Assembly (NCBI RefSeq): GCF_001687365.1 | Contig: NZ_CM004504.1 | Location: 1-39,594, forward strand | Source of the DNA: Pararhizobium polonicum | GTDB lineage: Bacteria > Pseudomonadota > Alphaproteobacteria > Rhizobiales > Rhizobiaceae | Direction: 5' to 3' | DNA length: 39,594 nucleotides | Part shown: positions 16,263 through 25,588 of the stretch, piece after piece | How positions within the stretch are numbered: position 1 is the stretch's first letter | How the letters are laid out: each line of letters starts with the position of its first letter | Translations under genes and position numbers: made by a program | Notes under the pieces: model-generated | Database searches by the model: none | Told to the model about the DNA's origin: nothing | The model's input: only the letters and a program-made list of their open reading frames with translations

Positions 16263-17066
16263 TCACTTCGTTGCGGGAGCGGTCTTGAGTTTGACCATGA
16301 TAATCTTGGGATGATCACCGGTGCGCTCAATGTCCACCAGGCCGGACGCCTCGACCAGTTCGGAGAGGCGAGCAAAGCCATAATTGCGTGCGTCGAAATC
16401 TGGAGCCTGTTTCGCCAGGTGCCCGCCTACACGTGCGAGGTTCGCCCGGCCGTCTTCTTCGGCCGAAGCCGTCACGGCCTTTGCGAGCATTTCGAGTGCG
16501 ACTTTATCGAGTGCCGGTTTTATCGGAGCAGGTTTGGCGGCTGGCGGTATTACCTCGACCGCCACCGCCGGCTGACGGACCTTCCGTTCGACCGCAACAG
16601 CTGGCGCTTCCTGCTCAGGTGCTGCGGCGTTCAGCACGTCGAAATAAACGAACTTGTCGCAAGCCGTGATGAACGGGCGCGGCGTCTTTCGTTCCCCGAA
16701 GCCGTAGACCGTGACGCCCTGTTCTCGCAGCCGCGCCGCCAGTCTGGCAAAGTCGCTGTCGCTCGATACGATGCAGAAGCCTGAGAACCGTCCTGTATAA
16801 AGCAGGTCCATGGCGTCGATGATCATCGCGCCGTCGGTGGCATTCTTCCCGGTCGTGTAGGCGAATTGCTGGACCGGCTGAATGGAGTGCTCCAGCAGGC
16901 ACTCTTTCCAGCCCTTGAGATTTGGTCCCGTCCAGTCGCCATAGATGCGCTTGACGCTGGCGATCCCGTAATTGGCAATCTCGGCAAGCAACCCGGTGAC
17001 GATCTTTGGAGAAGCGTTGTCACCGTCGATCAGCAGAGCAAGCGTTGCCGTCGTGTCATTCGCCAT
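16263..17066 (-). CDS. NYN-domain (LabA/DUF88-like) ribonuclease with OST-HTH/LOTUS domain
   Basis: This 267-residue protein has an N-terminal NYN domain of the PIN-like nuclease superfamily: LLIDGDNASP, GDWTGPNLKGW, ATDGAMIIDAMDLLY and CIVSSDSDFARLAARLREQGVTVYGFG carry the conserved acidic residues. Residues of about 145-180 form a linker, and the C-terminal 75 residues (DKVALEMLAKAV...LARVGGHLAKQAPDFDARNYGFARLSELVEASG) are an OST-HTH/LOTUS-type RNA-binding domain. It should be a cytosolic RNA-binding endoribonuclease. The ATG at 17066 has GGAGGG upstream. It is the first gene of the leftward tra operon, nearest oriT. A role in transfer or in countering recipient defences is inferred. Confidence 0.9.
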   Translation of the reverse strand: MANDTTATLALLIDGDNASPKIVTGLLAEIANYGIASVKRIYGDWTGPNLKGWKECLLEHSIQPVQQFAYTTGKNATDGAMIIDAMDLLYTGRFSGFCIVSSDSDFARLAARLREQGVTVYGFGERKTPRPFITACDKFVYFDVLNAAAPEQEAPAVAVERKVRQPAVAVEVIPPAAKPAPIKPALDKVALEMLAKAVTASAEEDGRANLARVGGHLAKQAPDFDARNYGFARLSELVEASGLVDIERTGDHPKIIMVKLKTAPATK

Positions 17067-17262
17067 GCATCCCTCCATACGCTCATGTTTGGCTGCACAC
17101 TAAACAAACATGACAATTTTCCACAATACTTTATGTACCCGTGATTGCTGTATCTGTTTACGCTCGCATCAGCCTTCCACAAATTACGTTCTTTTTGCTA
17201 GGATGATTAGTGCCGCAGGTGATGATACCGTGGCCGAATGAGCGAAGCGATTGAGGTTGCTA

Positions 17263-17292
17263 AGGGCGCACTTACGACTTGCTGCGCAAGTC
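17263..17292 (-). other. oriT: Origin of transfer (oriT), RSF1010/MOBQ type
   Basis: Read on the minus strand, a perfect hairpin GACTTGC-GCA-GCAAGTC (17292-17276) is followed by GTAAGTGCGCCCT (17275-17263). TAAGTGCGCCCT is, to my knowledge, the nic-region consensus of RSF1010 and related MOBQ plasmids, and pTiC58 oriT is known to resemble it. The position between divergent traA and the traD-traG arm, and a MobA/TraA-type relaxase 40 bp away, agree. The cleaved strand would be the minus strand, nicked near 17266, so the NYN gene side is the leading region. Confidence 0.9.
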
Positions 17293-17331
17293 GGTGCTTG
17301 ATATCCTCGTTAGCGTTTCGGAGGATGCCGT

Positions 17332-20300
17332 TTGGCGATCTATCACCTCAGCGCAAAGCCGATCTCGCGGTCATCTGGCCGCAGTGCTGTCGCGTCCGCT
17401 GCTTATCGTTGTGCGGTGAAGCTGACGAACGAGCGCGATGGCCTTGTTCATGACTTCACCAGAAAAGAGGGCGTGGAGCATACCGAGATCGTGCTTCCGG
17501 AAGGCGTTTCTGCCGATTGGGCTCTGGATCGTTCGGCCTTATGGAATGCAGCCGAGCTTGCGGAAAAGCGCAAGGATGCCCGTGTCGCCCGTGAATTCGA
17601 AATTGCGCTTCCGCATGAGCTGTCGGCACCAGGTTGGATCGGAGCGGCCCGGACCTTCGCCCAGGATTTGGCGAACCGCTATGGCGCAGCGGTGGATTTC
17701 GCGATCCATGCGCCGCATGAGCAGGGCGATATCCGGAATTACCATGCGCATGTGATGATGACGACGCGGCGGGTTGACGAAGCAGGCCTGGGTGAGAAGA
17801 CGTATCTTGAGCACAAGAACGCACGGCTGTTGTCGAATGGCATGGCCACGACCGACATGCAGCTTCGCGATATCAGACAGTCGTGGGAAAGCATCGCCAA
17901 CAGCCAGCTTCAGCGTGAGGGACTGGATATTCGCATCGATCATCGCTCGCATGCGGAGCGCGGGCTTGAGCTTTCGCCCACCGAGCATATGGGTGTGCAT
18001 GCCTCGCAGATGCAACGGCAGGGCATGACGGTCGAGCGGGTGCGGCTGGACGACGAGGCGGCGCAGCGCAATGCCGAGCTGATCCGCGAAAAACCGGAAC
18101 AGGTTCTTACGCTGATCAGCAATGAGAAAAGCGTGTTCGACCGACACGATATTGCGAGGACCTTGCATCGCTACATCAACGATGACGCGCAGACGTTCCA
18201 GAATGCCTTTGCGTCTGTCATGGCCTCGCCGGCGCTGGTGGAGCTTCAGGCCGAGCGCGTCAATCAGGAGACGGGCGAGGTTTCGAAGGCGCGCTATTCG
18301 ACGCGGGAGATGGTCGATCTGGAATTCGGCATGGCGCGATCGGCGGAGCGGTTGCACCAGGCGCAGAGCCATGGCGTCGATCGGCGGCATGTCGGACGGG
18401 CTATGGAGCGGCAGGATAACGCGATCCGGAAAAGCTCTGGCGATCCTTCAGCGGGATTATCCGAGGAACAGCGCCACGCGATCGAACACATCACCGGGCC
18501 GGAGCGCATCGCGGCCGTGGTCGGGTTTGCCGGTGCTGGCAAGTCCACCATGCTCGCTGCGGCGCGCGAGGCGTGGGAGGCGCAGGGCCATCAGGTTCAT
18601 GGCGCGGCGCTCTCCGGCAAGGCGGCCGAGGGGTTGGAGGAAAGCTCCGGCATCCAGAGCCGCACTCTGGCGTCGTGGTCCCGCGGTTGGGATAACGATC
18701 GTGGCACACTCGGCCGCGGCGACGTGTTTGTCATCGACGAGGCCGGCATGGTGGGGAGCCGCCAGTTTGCCCGGTTCATCGGCGAGGCCGAGCAGCGCGG
18801 CGCGAAGATCGTTCTTGTGGGCGACCATGAGCAGCTTCAGGCGATTGGGGCCGGCGCACCCTTCAGGGCGATTGCCGAGCAGATCGGTCATGCCGAGCTT
18901 TCCGATATCCGCCGCCAGCGTGTGGATTGGCAGCGCGAGGCGTCAGTTTCCTTCGCGACCCACAAAACGGCCGAGGGCCTGGCCGCCTATCGCGATCATG
19001 GTGACATTCATTTTGCCACCAGCCAGGACGAGGCACGAGCCGCGATCGTGCGCGACTATCTTGCCGATCGCGATGAGCGTCCGGACGGAACCCGGGTTGC
19101 CATGGCGCATCGTCGTGCCGATGTGCGGGCGCTGAATCAGGGTATTCGCGCCGAGCTTCAGGACAGCCATCGGCTGGGACGTGGCGAGGAAGGTGGGGAG
19201 CTTACGTTCCAGACCAATGACGGCAAGCGCGACTTTGCCCCCGGCGATCGCATCGTATTCCTCGAAAACAGCCGCGACCTTGGCGTTAAGAACGGCATGC
19301 TTGGCACCGTCGAGCATGTCGAGGCGGGCAGGATCGTGGCGCAGCTCGACGGCCGAGGCGGGGATAGCGTCAGCATTCCCACGGAGAGCTATCAGGCGAT
19401 CGATCACGGCTATGCGACGACGATCCACAAGAACCAGGGCGCGACGGTCGATCGCGCCTATGTGCTGGCGTCAGGCACCATGGACCGGCATCTCACCTAT
19501 GTCGCCATGACCCGGCATCGTGACAGCGCGCAGCTCTATGCGGCGCAGGACGAGTTTACCAATGCGGGCCGCCTCGTGGAGCATGGAGCCGCGCCCTACG
19601 AGCATAATCCGGAAGCCCGCGAGAGCTATTTCGTGACGCTGGAAAATGACAAGGGCGAGCAGCGCACGGTTTGGGGCGTCGATCTCAAACGCGCCCTGCA
19701 GGAGGCCTCACCCGCGATCGGGGACAGGATCGACCTGCAGCATGAAGGGGCCACTCCTGTTACGCTTCCGGACGGCACGCAGACACAGCGCAATTCGTGG
19801 CGCGTCGTGGAGGGTGGCGAGTTGGCCTATAATCAGCTTGAACATCGCCTGTCGCGTTCCGGCGCGAAGGAAACGACGCTGGATTATGTCAGGGACTTTG
19901 CCGAACGGCGCGGGATTGCGGAACAGTTCGGGGTCAGAAGCGAGATCGAACTTGCTCCTGCCCCAAAGCAGCGCCAAGACGTTTCGTCCCGTGCGGCCCA
20001 TCCGGTACGGGAGCAACAGGACCGGCCATCCGATCGCCAGCAGGTTTACGAGGAACGTGCCGGCGATCCGGCCGGCCCTGTTCGCCGCGAGGATCTCACC
20101 CTGAATAATGGTGGCGATCGTCAGGACGGCCGGGAAGGGGAGAGGGAGGGTAATCGTCGCGTCCGGTGGTCGGAGGTCATGTCGCCGGCTGGCGTCGGCG
20201 ATGGCCGTGCAGCGGCCGATCATGGCGAAAAGCGTAATGCCTTGCAGCCGGAGGGGGCCACGCCCGCGCCGTTGGTGCCGGCGATCACCCGCCACGATCG

Positions 20301-21015
20301 CAGCATTGAGGACGTGGCCCGCGAAAAGGCGATGCCCGTCATCGAGCAGAGATTCGACACGGTGGAGTCTATAGCGCGGCACGTGTTCCGTGATCCGGCC
20401 GAGGTGGCTGGCCGGCTGCGCACCGCCATCACCGAGAAGGAGGGTAGCGGCAAGGTGATGGCGAAGGCCATGGCCGAGCAGCCGGAGCGGTTCGGGGAGC
20501 TGCGCGGCAAGTCTGGCATGTTCGGGGACAACAAGGAGCGGAAAGAGGCACTGCACTATTCGAAATCGGTTTCCGCCCATATCAGCTATGTGTCCGAAGC
20601 CTGGGAGCGGCGGCTTGGCGAGGAGCGAAAATCCGAAGAGTGGCAGCGCGAAAAGCGTGATGTGATCGAAGTTCCCGGCCTCACGCCGCGCAGCGCCGAA
20701 ATCATCGCCCAGGTGGAAAAGACGCCGGTCGAGAAGAGGGGCCAGTTTATCGCGGAACTGCGGTCATCCCCCGAGGGCCAGGCCGCGCTCGATGAGGCCA
20801 AAGTGGTTGCCAATGCGCTCGCGCAGCGGTTCGGTGATTCCGATCCTCGCAGTTTCGCCAAGGAACTCGAGAAGCGTCCAGAGCTTTCGAAACAGGCCGA
20901 GCAGATCAAGATCACCGCTCGCATGGTGGAACGCACGCGCTTTGCAGAACTGACCCATGAACACACCCTGAAACAGCAGATCACCCGGTCACAGGGGCTT
21001 GGGTTGAGCCGATAA
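17332..21015 (+). CDS. traA: TraA relaxase-helicase (MOBQ)
   Basis: This 1227-residue protein starts at TTG with GGAGG directly upstream. It begins MAIYHLSAKP, like RSF1010 MobA, with the probable catalytic Tyr25 (SAVASAAYRC) and the metal-binding histidines in FAIHAPHEQGDIRNYHAHV (H126, H138, H140). Residues of about 375-740 form a RecD/TraI-like SF1 helicase with GFAGAGKST (398-406), DVFVIDEAGM (464-473) and ATTIHKNQGATVDRAYV. The C-terminal 350 residues are charged and helical. It nicks oriT, stays bound to the 5' end and unwinds the strand for transfer. It is full length for Ti-plasmid TraA proteins (about 1100-1500). Confidence 0.96.
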   Translation: MAIYHLSAKPISRSSGRSAVASAAYRCAVKLTNERDGLVHDFTRKEGVEHTEIVLPEGVSADWALDRSALWNAAELAEKRKDARVAREFEIALPHELSAPGWIGAARTFAQDLANRYGAAVDFAIHAPHEQGDIRNYHAHVMMTTRRVDEAGLGEKTYLEHKNARLLSNGMATTDMQLRDIRQSWESIANSQLQREGLDIRIDHRSHAERGLELSPTEHMGVHASQMQRQGMTVERVRLDDEAAQRNAELIREKPEQVLTLISNEKSVFDRHDIARTLHRYINDDAQTFQNAFASVMASPALVELQAERVNQETGEVSKARYSTREMVDLEFGMARSAERLHQAQSHGVDRRHVGRAMERQDNAIRKSSGDPSAGLSEEQRHAIEHITGPERIAAVVGFAGAGKSTMLAAAREAWEAQGHQVHGAALSGKAAEGLEESSGIQSRTLASWSRGWDNDRGTLGRGDVFVIDEAGMVGSRQFARFIGEAEQRGAKIVLVGDHEQLQAIGAGAPFRAIAEQIGHAELSDIRRQRVDWQREASVSFATHKTAEGLAAYRDHGDIHFATSQDEARAAIVRDYLADRDERPDGTRVAMAHRRADVRALNQGIRAELQDSHRLGRGEEGGELTFQTNDGKRDFAPGDRIVFLENSRDLGVKNGMLGTVEHVEAGRIVAQLDGRGGDSVSIPTESYQAIDHGYATTIHKNQGATVDRAYVLASGTMDRHLTYVAMTRHRDSAQLYAAQDEFTNAGRLVEHGAAPYEHNPEARESYFVTLENDKGEQRTVWGVDLKRALQEASPAIGDRIDLQHEGATPVTLPDGTQTQRNSWRVVEGGELAYNQLEHRLSRSGAKETTLDYVRDFAERRGIAEQFGVRSEIELAPAPKQRQDVSSRAAHPVREQQDRPSDRQQVYEERAGDPAGPVRREDLTLNNGGDRQDGREGEREGNRRVRWSEVMSPAGVGDGRAAADHGEKRNALQPEGATPAPLVPAITRHDRSIEDVAREKAMPVIEQRFDTVESIARHVFRDPAEVAGRLRTAITEKEGSGKVMAKAMAEQPERFGELRGKSGMFGDNKERKEALHYSKSVSAHISYVSEAWERRLGEERKSEEWQREKRDVIEVPGLTPRSAEIIAQVEKTPVEKRGQFIAELRSSPEGQAALDEAKVVANALAQRFGDSDPRSFAKELEKRPELSKQAEQIKITARMVERTRFAELTHEHTLKQQITRSQGLGLSR

Positions 21016-21165
21016 GATCATGACCATGCGAAGGTTGCGCGACATCGTACCCATGGGAGGCCGAGCTAGAAATCTGTTTCTGTAAAACAAAAAAGCTCTT
21101 CCTGTTCTTGTATTACGAAAACCTACGAGCTACCATCTTTTTGTAAGTGAATCAGGGAGCGCAGC

Positions 21166-22422
21166 ATGGGGCGGCCGAAGGCAAACAAGCCACGCAATTC
21201 AATTCTCAACGTCCGGCTGACTGACGAAGAGCGCAGTTCATTTGAAGACTTGTCAGTGGAGCGAGGTTTCGCCAATGTCAGCGAATATATCCGCTTTCTA
21301 CACAACCAACATGTAAGCTCTGCCGCACCAGAACAGACGGTAGAAGATTTTCGCTCAAAATTTCCCAAGCGGCTGATCAGGTCCTTCCATAAGACCGCTT
21401 TAGGAGAAATGGTCTGGGGCGACTCGCGTGCCCATCTATTCAATGGCGCGGCCCCTAACAGCGTGGATCTTATTATGACCAGCCCGCCCTTCGGGCTGGT
21501 GCGCAAAAAGAGCTACGGCAATGAAGACGCGGACGAATATTGCAACTGGTTCCGACCCTTTGCGGAGGGCTTCAAGCGCGTCCTGAAGGACGACGGAAGC
21601 TTGGTCATCGACATCGGCGGCGCTTGGGTTCCCGGACAACCTACCCGTAGCCTTTATCATTTCAAACTGTTGGTGATGCTGGTGGAGGAATATGGCTTTC
21701 ATCTCTGCCAGGAGCATTATTGGTGGAACCCTGCCAAGCTGCCGACACCGGCGGAGTGGGTAAACGTACGTCGTGTGCGAGTCAAAGACGCTGTGAACAC
21801 GATCTGGTGGCTGTCGAAAACTCCCTTCCCCAAAGCCAATAACCGGCGCGTGTTAGCGCCCTACAGCAAGTCCATGCAGGATTTGCTGCGCAATGGCTAT
21901 GTCGCGAAGCTCCGGCCTTCCGGTCACGATATCTCGGCCAAGTTTCAAAAGGACAACGGTGGCTCCGTTCCGCCAAATCTGCTGGCAATTGCGAACACTG
22001 AGTCGACCAGTCGCTATCAGGAATATTGCCGCGACAACAACATTCCGATCCACCCGGCCCGGTTCCCCCCGCAGTTGCCAGAATATTTCATTCGCTTCCT
22101 GACCAATCCTGGCGACCTGGTGCTCGACCCGTTCGGTGGCTCTTGCGTAACCGGGGCAGTCTCGGAGGTGCTTGGTCGCCGGTGGGTGTGCTGCGAAATG
22201 TCGGAAGAATATTTGACAGGGGCACTATCGCGATTCACTCCTACGCCTGCCCCCCTGCTCAAAGACCGCCCCGGCAGTTATGAGATCGCACCGCCGTGCG
22301 CGGTGCCGGTGAATGACGAGGACGTGCCGTTGTTCGCGGATGGCGGCGCGAAACGCCCTCCACTCGCTAAGGATGAATCATCAGAGCCGCAGCCCAAGCG
22401 TCCAGCCCGTGCGGCTGCCTGA
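21166..22422 (+). CDS. DNA methyltransferase (N4-cytosine type) with ribbon-helix-helix N-terminus
   Basis: This 418-residue protein is a beta-class methyltransferase. Catalytic TSPPF lies at residues 105-109 and the AdoMet-binding LDPFGGSCVTG at about 320-330, with the target-recognition part between them. TSPPF favours N4-cytosine over adenine methylation, though this is not absolute. The first 60 residues (RPKANKPRNSILNVRLTDEERSSFEDLSVERGFANVSEYIRFLHNQ) look like a ribbon-helix-helix DNA-binding domain fused in frame, which may give autoregulation. The ATG has AGGGAG upstream. Its 3' end overlaps the convergent nuclease gene by 56 bp. It is probably the protecting methylase of the adjacent restriction genes. 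Confidence 0.92.
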   Translation: MGRPKANKPRNSILNVRLTDEERSSFEDLSVERGFANVSEYIRFLHNQHVSSAAPEQTVEDFRSKFPKRLIRSFHKTALGEMVWGDSRAHLFNGAAPNSVDLIMTSPPFGLVRKKSYGNEDADEYCNWFRPFAEGFKRVLKDDGSLVIDIGGAWVPGQPTRSLYHFKLLVMLVEEYGFHLCQEHYWWNPAKLPTPAEWVNVRRVRVKDAVNTIWWLSKTPFPKANNRRVLAPYSKSMQDLLRNGYVAKLRPSGHDISAKFQKDNGGSVPPNLLAIANTESTSRYQEYCRDNNIPIHPARFPPQLPEYFIRFLTNPGDLVLDPFGGSCVTGAVSEVLGRRWVCCEMSEEYLTGALSRFTPTPAPLLKDRPGSYEIAPPCAVPVNDEDVPLFADGGAKRPPLAKDESSEPQPKRPARAAA

Positions 22423-23599
22423 GAGCCTCAAAATCGACGCTGAACGGTGCATCGCCGGCTGGATTGATCCGAGCCGGCGCATGGCGTGACAGCACGACGA
22501 GCGACCGCGCCAATAGCGAGCCAGTGGCACTGGGCGCAGCATAACTTCGGCCGTATCGCACCACTTGATCGACGGCTTCGCGGAAGCGCACGCTCGCCGT
22601 GTCGCCGGCGATATACTTGACTTCCACAACGGCCGCGACCGCATCTTGGTCGCGATCCACCACGATTAAGTCGGGCCGTTCCGTACCGACATTGATATTA
22701 TAGGCCCGTAGACTTTCCCGCACCGTCACCTCTGACGGTTCGAGCGGCGGCGGATGATGATAGCGGGTAATCTGCTGCCAATAGACCGCAAAGCGTCCCG
22801 CCGTCACGATCGGTCCAGCCGAATCCGCTCCAAGCAAGTGGAGGTTCAGGGGAGCCCCCGTTGCGCGCGCCAAGGCCTCCCCGAGACTTAGGCCAACCGC
22901 CAGTTCAAACCTCCGCCAGTCTTCTAGCGGAGCCAGCAGCGACGACCGGGCAACGCGCTCCATTGCGGCCACCTCCCCTCTTTCGAGGCCCTGCATGAGC
23001 CGGTAGGCATCGACGGCCAGACGGTACAGCGATCGGCGCGACCGGGCAGCGTCACGGATGGCTCCGGCGTTCGGCCGCTTGCCGAGCGAGACCGCCCGCA
23101 AGGGTTCGCGCAAACTGTCGATTTTCTGGAGCGCCCGCATTTCCGTCTGCGCCTGTTCGATAGCCGTCAGGTAAGGTGAGGTTCTTCCCTGCCAAGAGAA
23201 AAGCCGAGCGGTATAGGAGGCGGCTTCCCGCAGCACCCATGCCAGCAGCAGGTTCGGCCCGGTATTGAAGCTGCGTACGGCCTCGTGCGTGACAAGTGCG
23301 GACGGTAAGCCCGATTGCTGTCGGTAAAGCCAGGTACGCCGGGCATCGATCCGGCCGCGGGCCATAGCATCATCAATCCGTTGCCGGTATGTCAGTAGGG
23401 CTTGGGCTTCGTGTGGATGCGTCAGGATGTGATTCACCAGATCGCGCACTGGGGCAGAAAGTGCCCAATGTCCTTTCAGAATTTCAACGTCGCGGCGCTG
23501 ATCGAGGCGCGGCATTTCGCCCTCGATCAGCGCCCCGTTTCTGAAATACCGCAGCAGCAGCCCTGCCGAGTAATCGACAATAGCTGCGTCGATGCCCAT
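22367..23599 (-). CDS. McrC-like PD-(D/E)XK nuclease subunit
   Basis: This 410-residue protein has a PD-(D/E)XK core near the C-terminus: D310 in RPDLIVVD, then E326 and K328 in AAVVEVKY, followed by FREAVDQVVRYGRSY. The N-terminal 290 residues are helical and Arg-rich with no motif I recognise. It starts on TGATG, sharing one base with the stop of the McrB-like ATPase, so the two are a coupled pair like mcrB-mcrC, with the ATPase driving the nuclease. It is not a clear sequence match to canonical McrC, so 'McrC-like' rests on gene order and the nuclease core. Confidence 0.82.
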   Translation of the reverse strand: MGIDAAIVDYSAGLLLRYFRNGALIEGEMPRLDQRRDVEILKGHWALSAPVRDLVNHILTHPHEAQALLTYRQRIDDAMARGRIDARRTWLYRQQSGLPSALVTHEAVRSFNTGPNLLLAWVLREAASYTARLFSWQGRTSPYLTAIEQAQTEMRALQKIDSLREPLRAVSLGKRPNAGAIRDAARSRRSLYRLAVDAYRLMQGLERGEVAAMERVARSSLLAPLEDWRRFELAVGLSLGEALARATGAPLNLHLLGADSAGPIVTAGRFAVYWQQITRYHHPPPLEPSEVTVRESLRAYNINVGTERPDLIVVDRDQDAVAAVVEVKYIAGDTASVRFREAVDQVVRYGRSYAAPSATGSLLARSLVVLSRHAPARINPAGDAPFSVDFEALRQPHGLDAWAAALMIHP

Positions 23600-25353
23600 C
23601 AGATCGCCACCGAATCCATCCGCCGCTTCACGCGATCGGCTTCCGCACCGGCCAGACCGTAGGCTGCAATGACCGCCTCGGCGATATTGCGCGCGTCCTG
23701 AAGCACGATACCATCGAGCATCGGTAGGAGCACCATATCGATGGCATCAAGCGCGGCGCTACGCATTAGCGCATCAGCCTCTCCGAAGATGCTTGCCCCA
23801 GGCGCCAACTCGCGGATTGCTTTGATTGCGTCGATGATCGGTGCGGGCCCGATGACGCGCGCGGCATTGATCGCCTGCCACACCTCCGCTAGCGGACATG
23901 TCGCGCCTGCTGGCGGAGCTGGGGTGCTAGCATCTGTCGCGGCGATATATTCGGCGATGAAGGCGGGGAGGTCGGTCGGCGCATCAACGTATACCCAACC
24001 GAAGCGGCGGCTGAGCGCGTAGGACATTTGATAGAGAGAGGCCTTGTCGATCGAGTTGATGGTCGCGACCAAACGCCACGCCGGACCAGGCGCGAATTCA
24101 TGATTTGCCGCTCCGGCCTTTGGCCTTGGTAGGATCACATAGGGCTGGCTGTTTTTGTCGCTGAGGTCCGTCCGATAAGGCAAGGTGGTTTGCTGGCCAG
24201 AGAGGACCGTGAACAACGGTCCAATCACCTTGTCGATATCGCAGCGGTTCATTTCATCGATAATAAGCGGCTGGTCGAAGGCGCGAAGCAGGATACCTGG
24301 GACAAAGTCAACATCACCGCCACCGATCGGCTGATAACCGCCGATAATGTCCTGCGAACTCCAATCCGAAGAGCCCGTGACCAGTGTCCATTGCCCGCCT
24401 GGCAGGCTGCTGGCGATCCAGCGGGCCAACGAAGTTTTACCCGTTCCCGGCGGCCCGTAGAGCATGATGTGCTGTTTGCCCGACCGCAGCATCGCATTGA
24501 TCTGCCGGTAGACGGCGGGATCAATGCCAAGCAGCTCCGGGTTGATCGGAATCTCGATGTTAGCGAAGTCGATCGCCTCGACTGCTTCGGCGGCTTCCTC
24601 TTCCGGTACTGCCTCCGCTTTTACCGGTAGCGGTCCCGCTGCATCCCAAGCTGCAACAATATCTGCTTTAAGGGCTTCGACCTGACTGTCGTCGCTCAGG
24701 TCATAGAGCGGGATCTGCCCAATAGCCCCGTTCTTCGGGTGGACATGGATCGCTGACCGGATGGCATCAATCGCGTCGCCATAGCTTACGTCAGCGGGCG
24801 CGCCGTTCTTCTCGACCTCGGTCGTGTCGGTACGCGGCCGAAGCCCGACCAAAGCCGCAAACACGTATTCTTCCTGCCGGCGTGCACGATCGACGCTGCG
24901 GAAGAGCCCCCCTGTCGTCGGGTTAAACGAGAAGGCATCTGACGACGATCCGGGATCAAGCGCCCCGTGGAACACGAAGAGCACGTTCGCCTCGAAATCA
25001 TCGACGCGACGGAAGGCGCCCGCACCGGTCTGGATCAGCGGCAGGATTCGAATTGCAAGGCCGGCTTTGTCTCCCTGTGCCGTGTTGGAGCCGCCAATGC
25101 CAATTTCCTGAAGCCCGGCAGGCAGACGTGCGACAGTGACATCTCCCGTAACATCAACGTGGAAGAGCCAGCGCGGCGGCTTGTTGCCGGAGTATTGGGG
25201 GTTGCCCCAATAGCCTGTGCCCTCATCGACGGTGTGATTGCCAATGTTGCTACCGCCCTTGAAGCCTGAGCGGGAGAACTGAAGATTGAGATCGCGAAGA
25301 AACGTATTCAGCCAACTGAATACTGTCTGCCTGTTCTCCGTTCCCATTGTCAT
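23599..25353 (-). CDS. McrB-like AAA+ ATPase/GTPase
   Basis: This 584-residue protein has an N-terminal MrcB-like/DUF3578-type region (residues 1-210, FSWLNTFLRDLNLQFSRSG...GFKGGSN, GYWGNPQY) likely to recognise DNA. A linker leads to an AAA+ domain with LYGPPGTGKTSLA (298-310), LIIDEMNRCD (363-372), VATINSIDKASL (sensor-1 loop, like the MNTADRS of McrB) and ALSRRFGWVYV. It should translocate or remodel DNA and activate the adjoining nuclease. The start is ATG at 25353 or two codons later; the ribosome site is weak. The 235 bp up to the HTH gene hold no gene I can support. Confidence 0.9.
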   Translation of the reverse strand: MTMGTENRQTVFSWLNTFLRDLNLQFSRSGFKGGSNIGNHTVDEGTGYWGNPQYSGNKPPRWLFHVDVTGDVTVARLPAGLQEIGIGGSNTAQGDKAGLAIRILPLIQTGAGAFRRVDDFEANVLFVFHGALDPGSSSDAFSFNPTTGGLFRSVDRARRQEEYVFAALVGLRPRTDTTEVEKNGAPADVSYGDAIDAIRSAIHVHPKNGAIGQIPLYDLSDDSQVEALKADIVAAWDAAGPLPVKAEAVPEEEAAEAVEAIDFANIEIPINPELLGIDPAVYRQINAMLRSGKQHIMLYGPPGTGKTSLARWIASSLPGGQWTLVTGSSDWSSQDIIGGYQPIGGGDVDFVPGILLRAFDQPLIIDEMNRCDIDKVIGPLFTVLSGQQTTLPYRTDLSDKNSQPYVILPRPKAGAANHEFAPGPAWRLVATINSIDKASLYQMSYALSRRFGWVYVDAPTDLPAFIAEYIAATDASTPAPPAGATCPLAEVWQAINAARVIGPAPIIDAIKAIRELAPGASIFGEADALMRSAALDAIDMVLLPMLDGIVLQDARNIAEAVIAAYGLAGAEADRVKRRMDSVAI

Positions 25354-25588
25354 TTATCTATCCCGAACTGTCAGTTATCAATAACAGCGCAGGAAAGGTC
25401 TCAGTGCGAATCGACCTAGGCTTGCAGCGCCGCCCGTGCGACACTAGCAAAAAGAAATCTTTTTGGGATTCCCCTATTCATGATGGTTTCGCCTGGCGGT
25501 TTTGCGCAGCGGGCCGCGGACAACCGGATGTGATCTGCGCAGCTTGTGCGGCAGATTTGCACTCTAATGTTAGCCACAGTGCGCGGTT

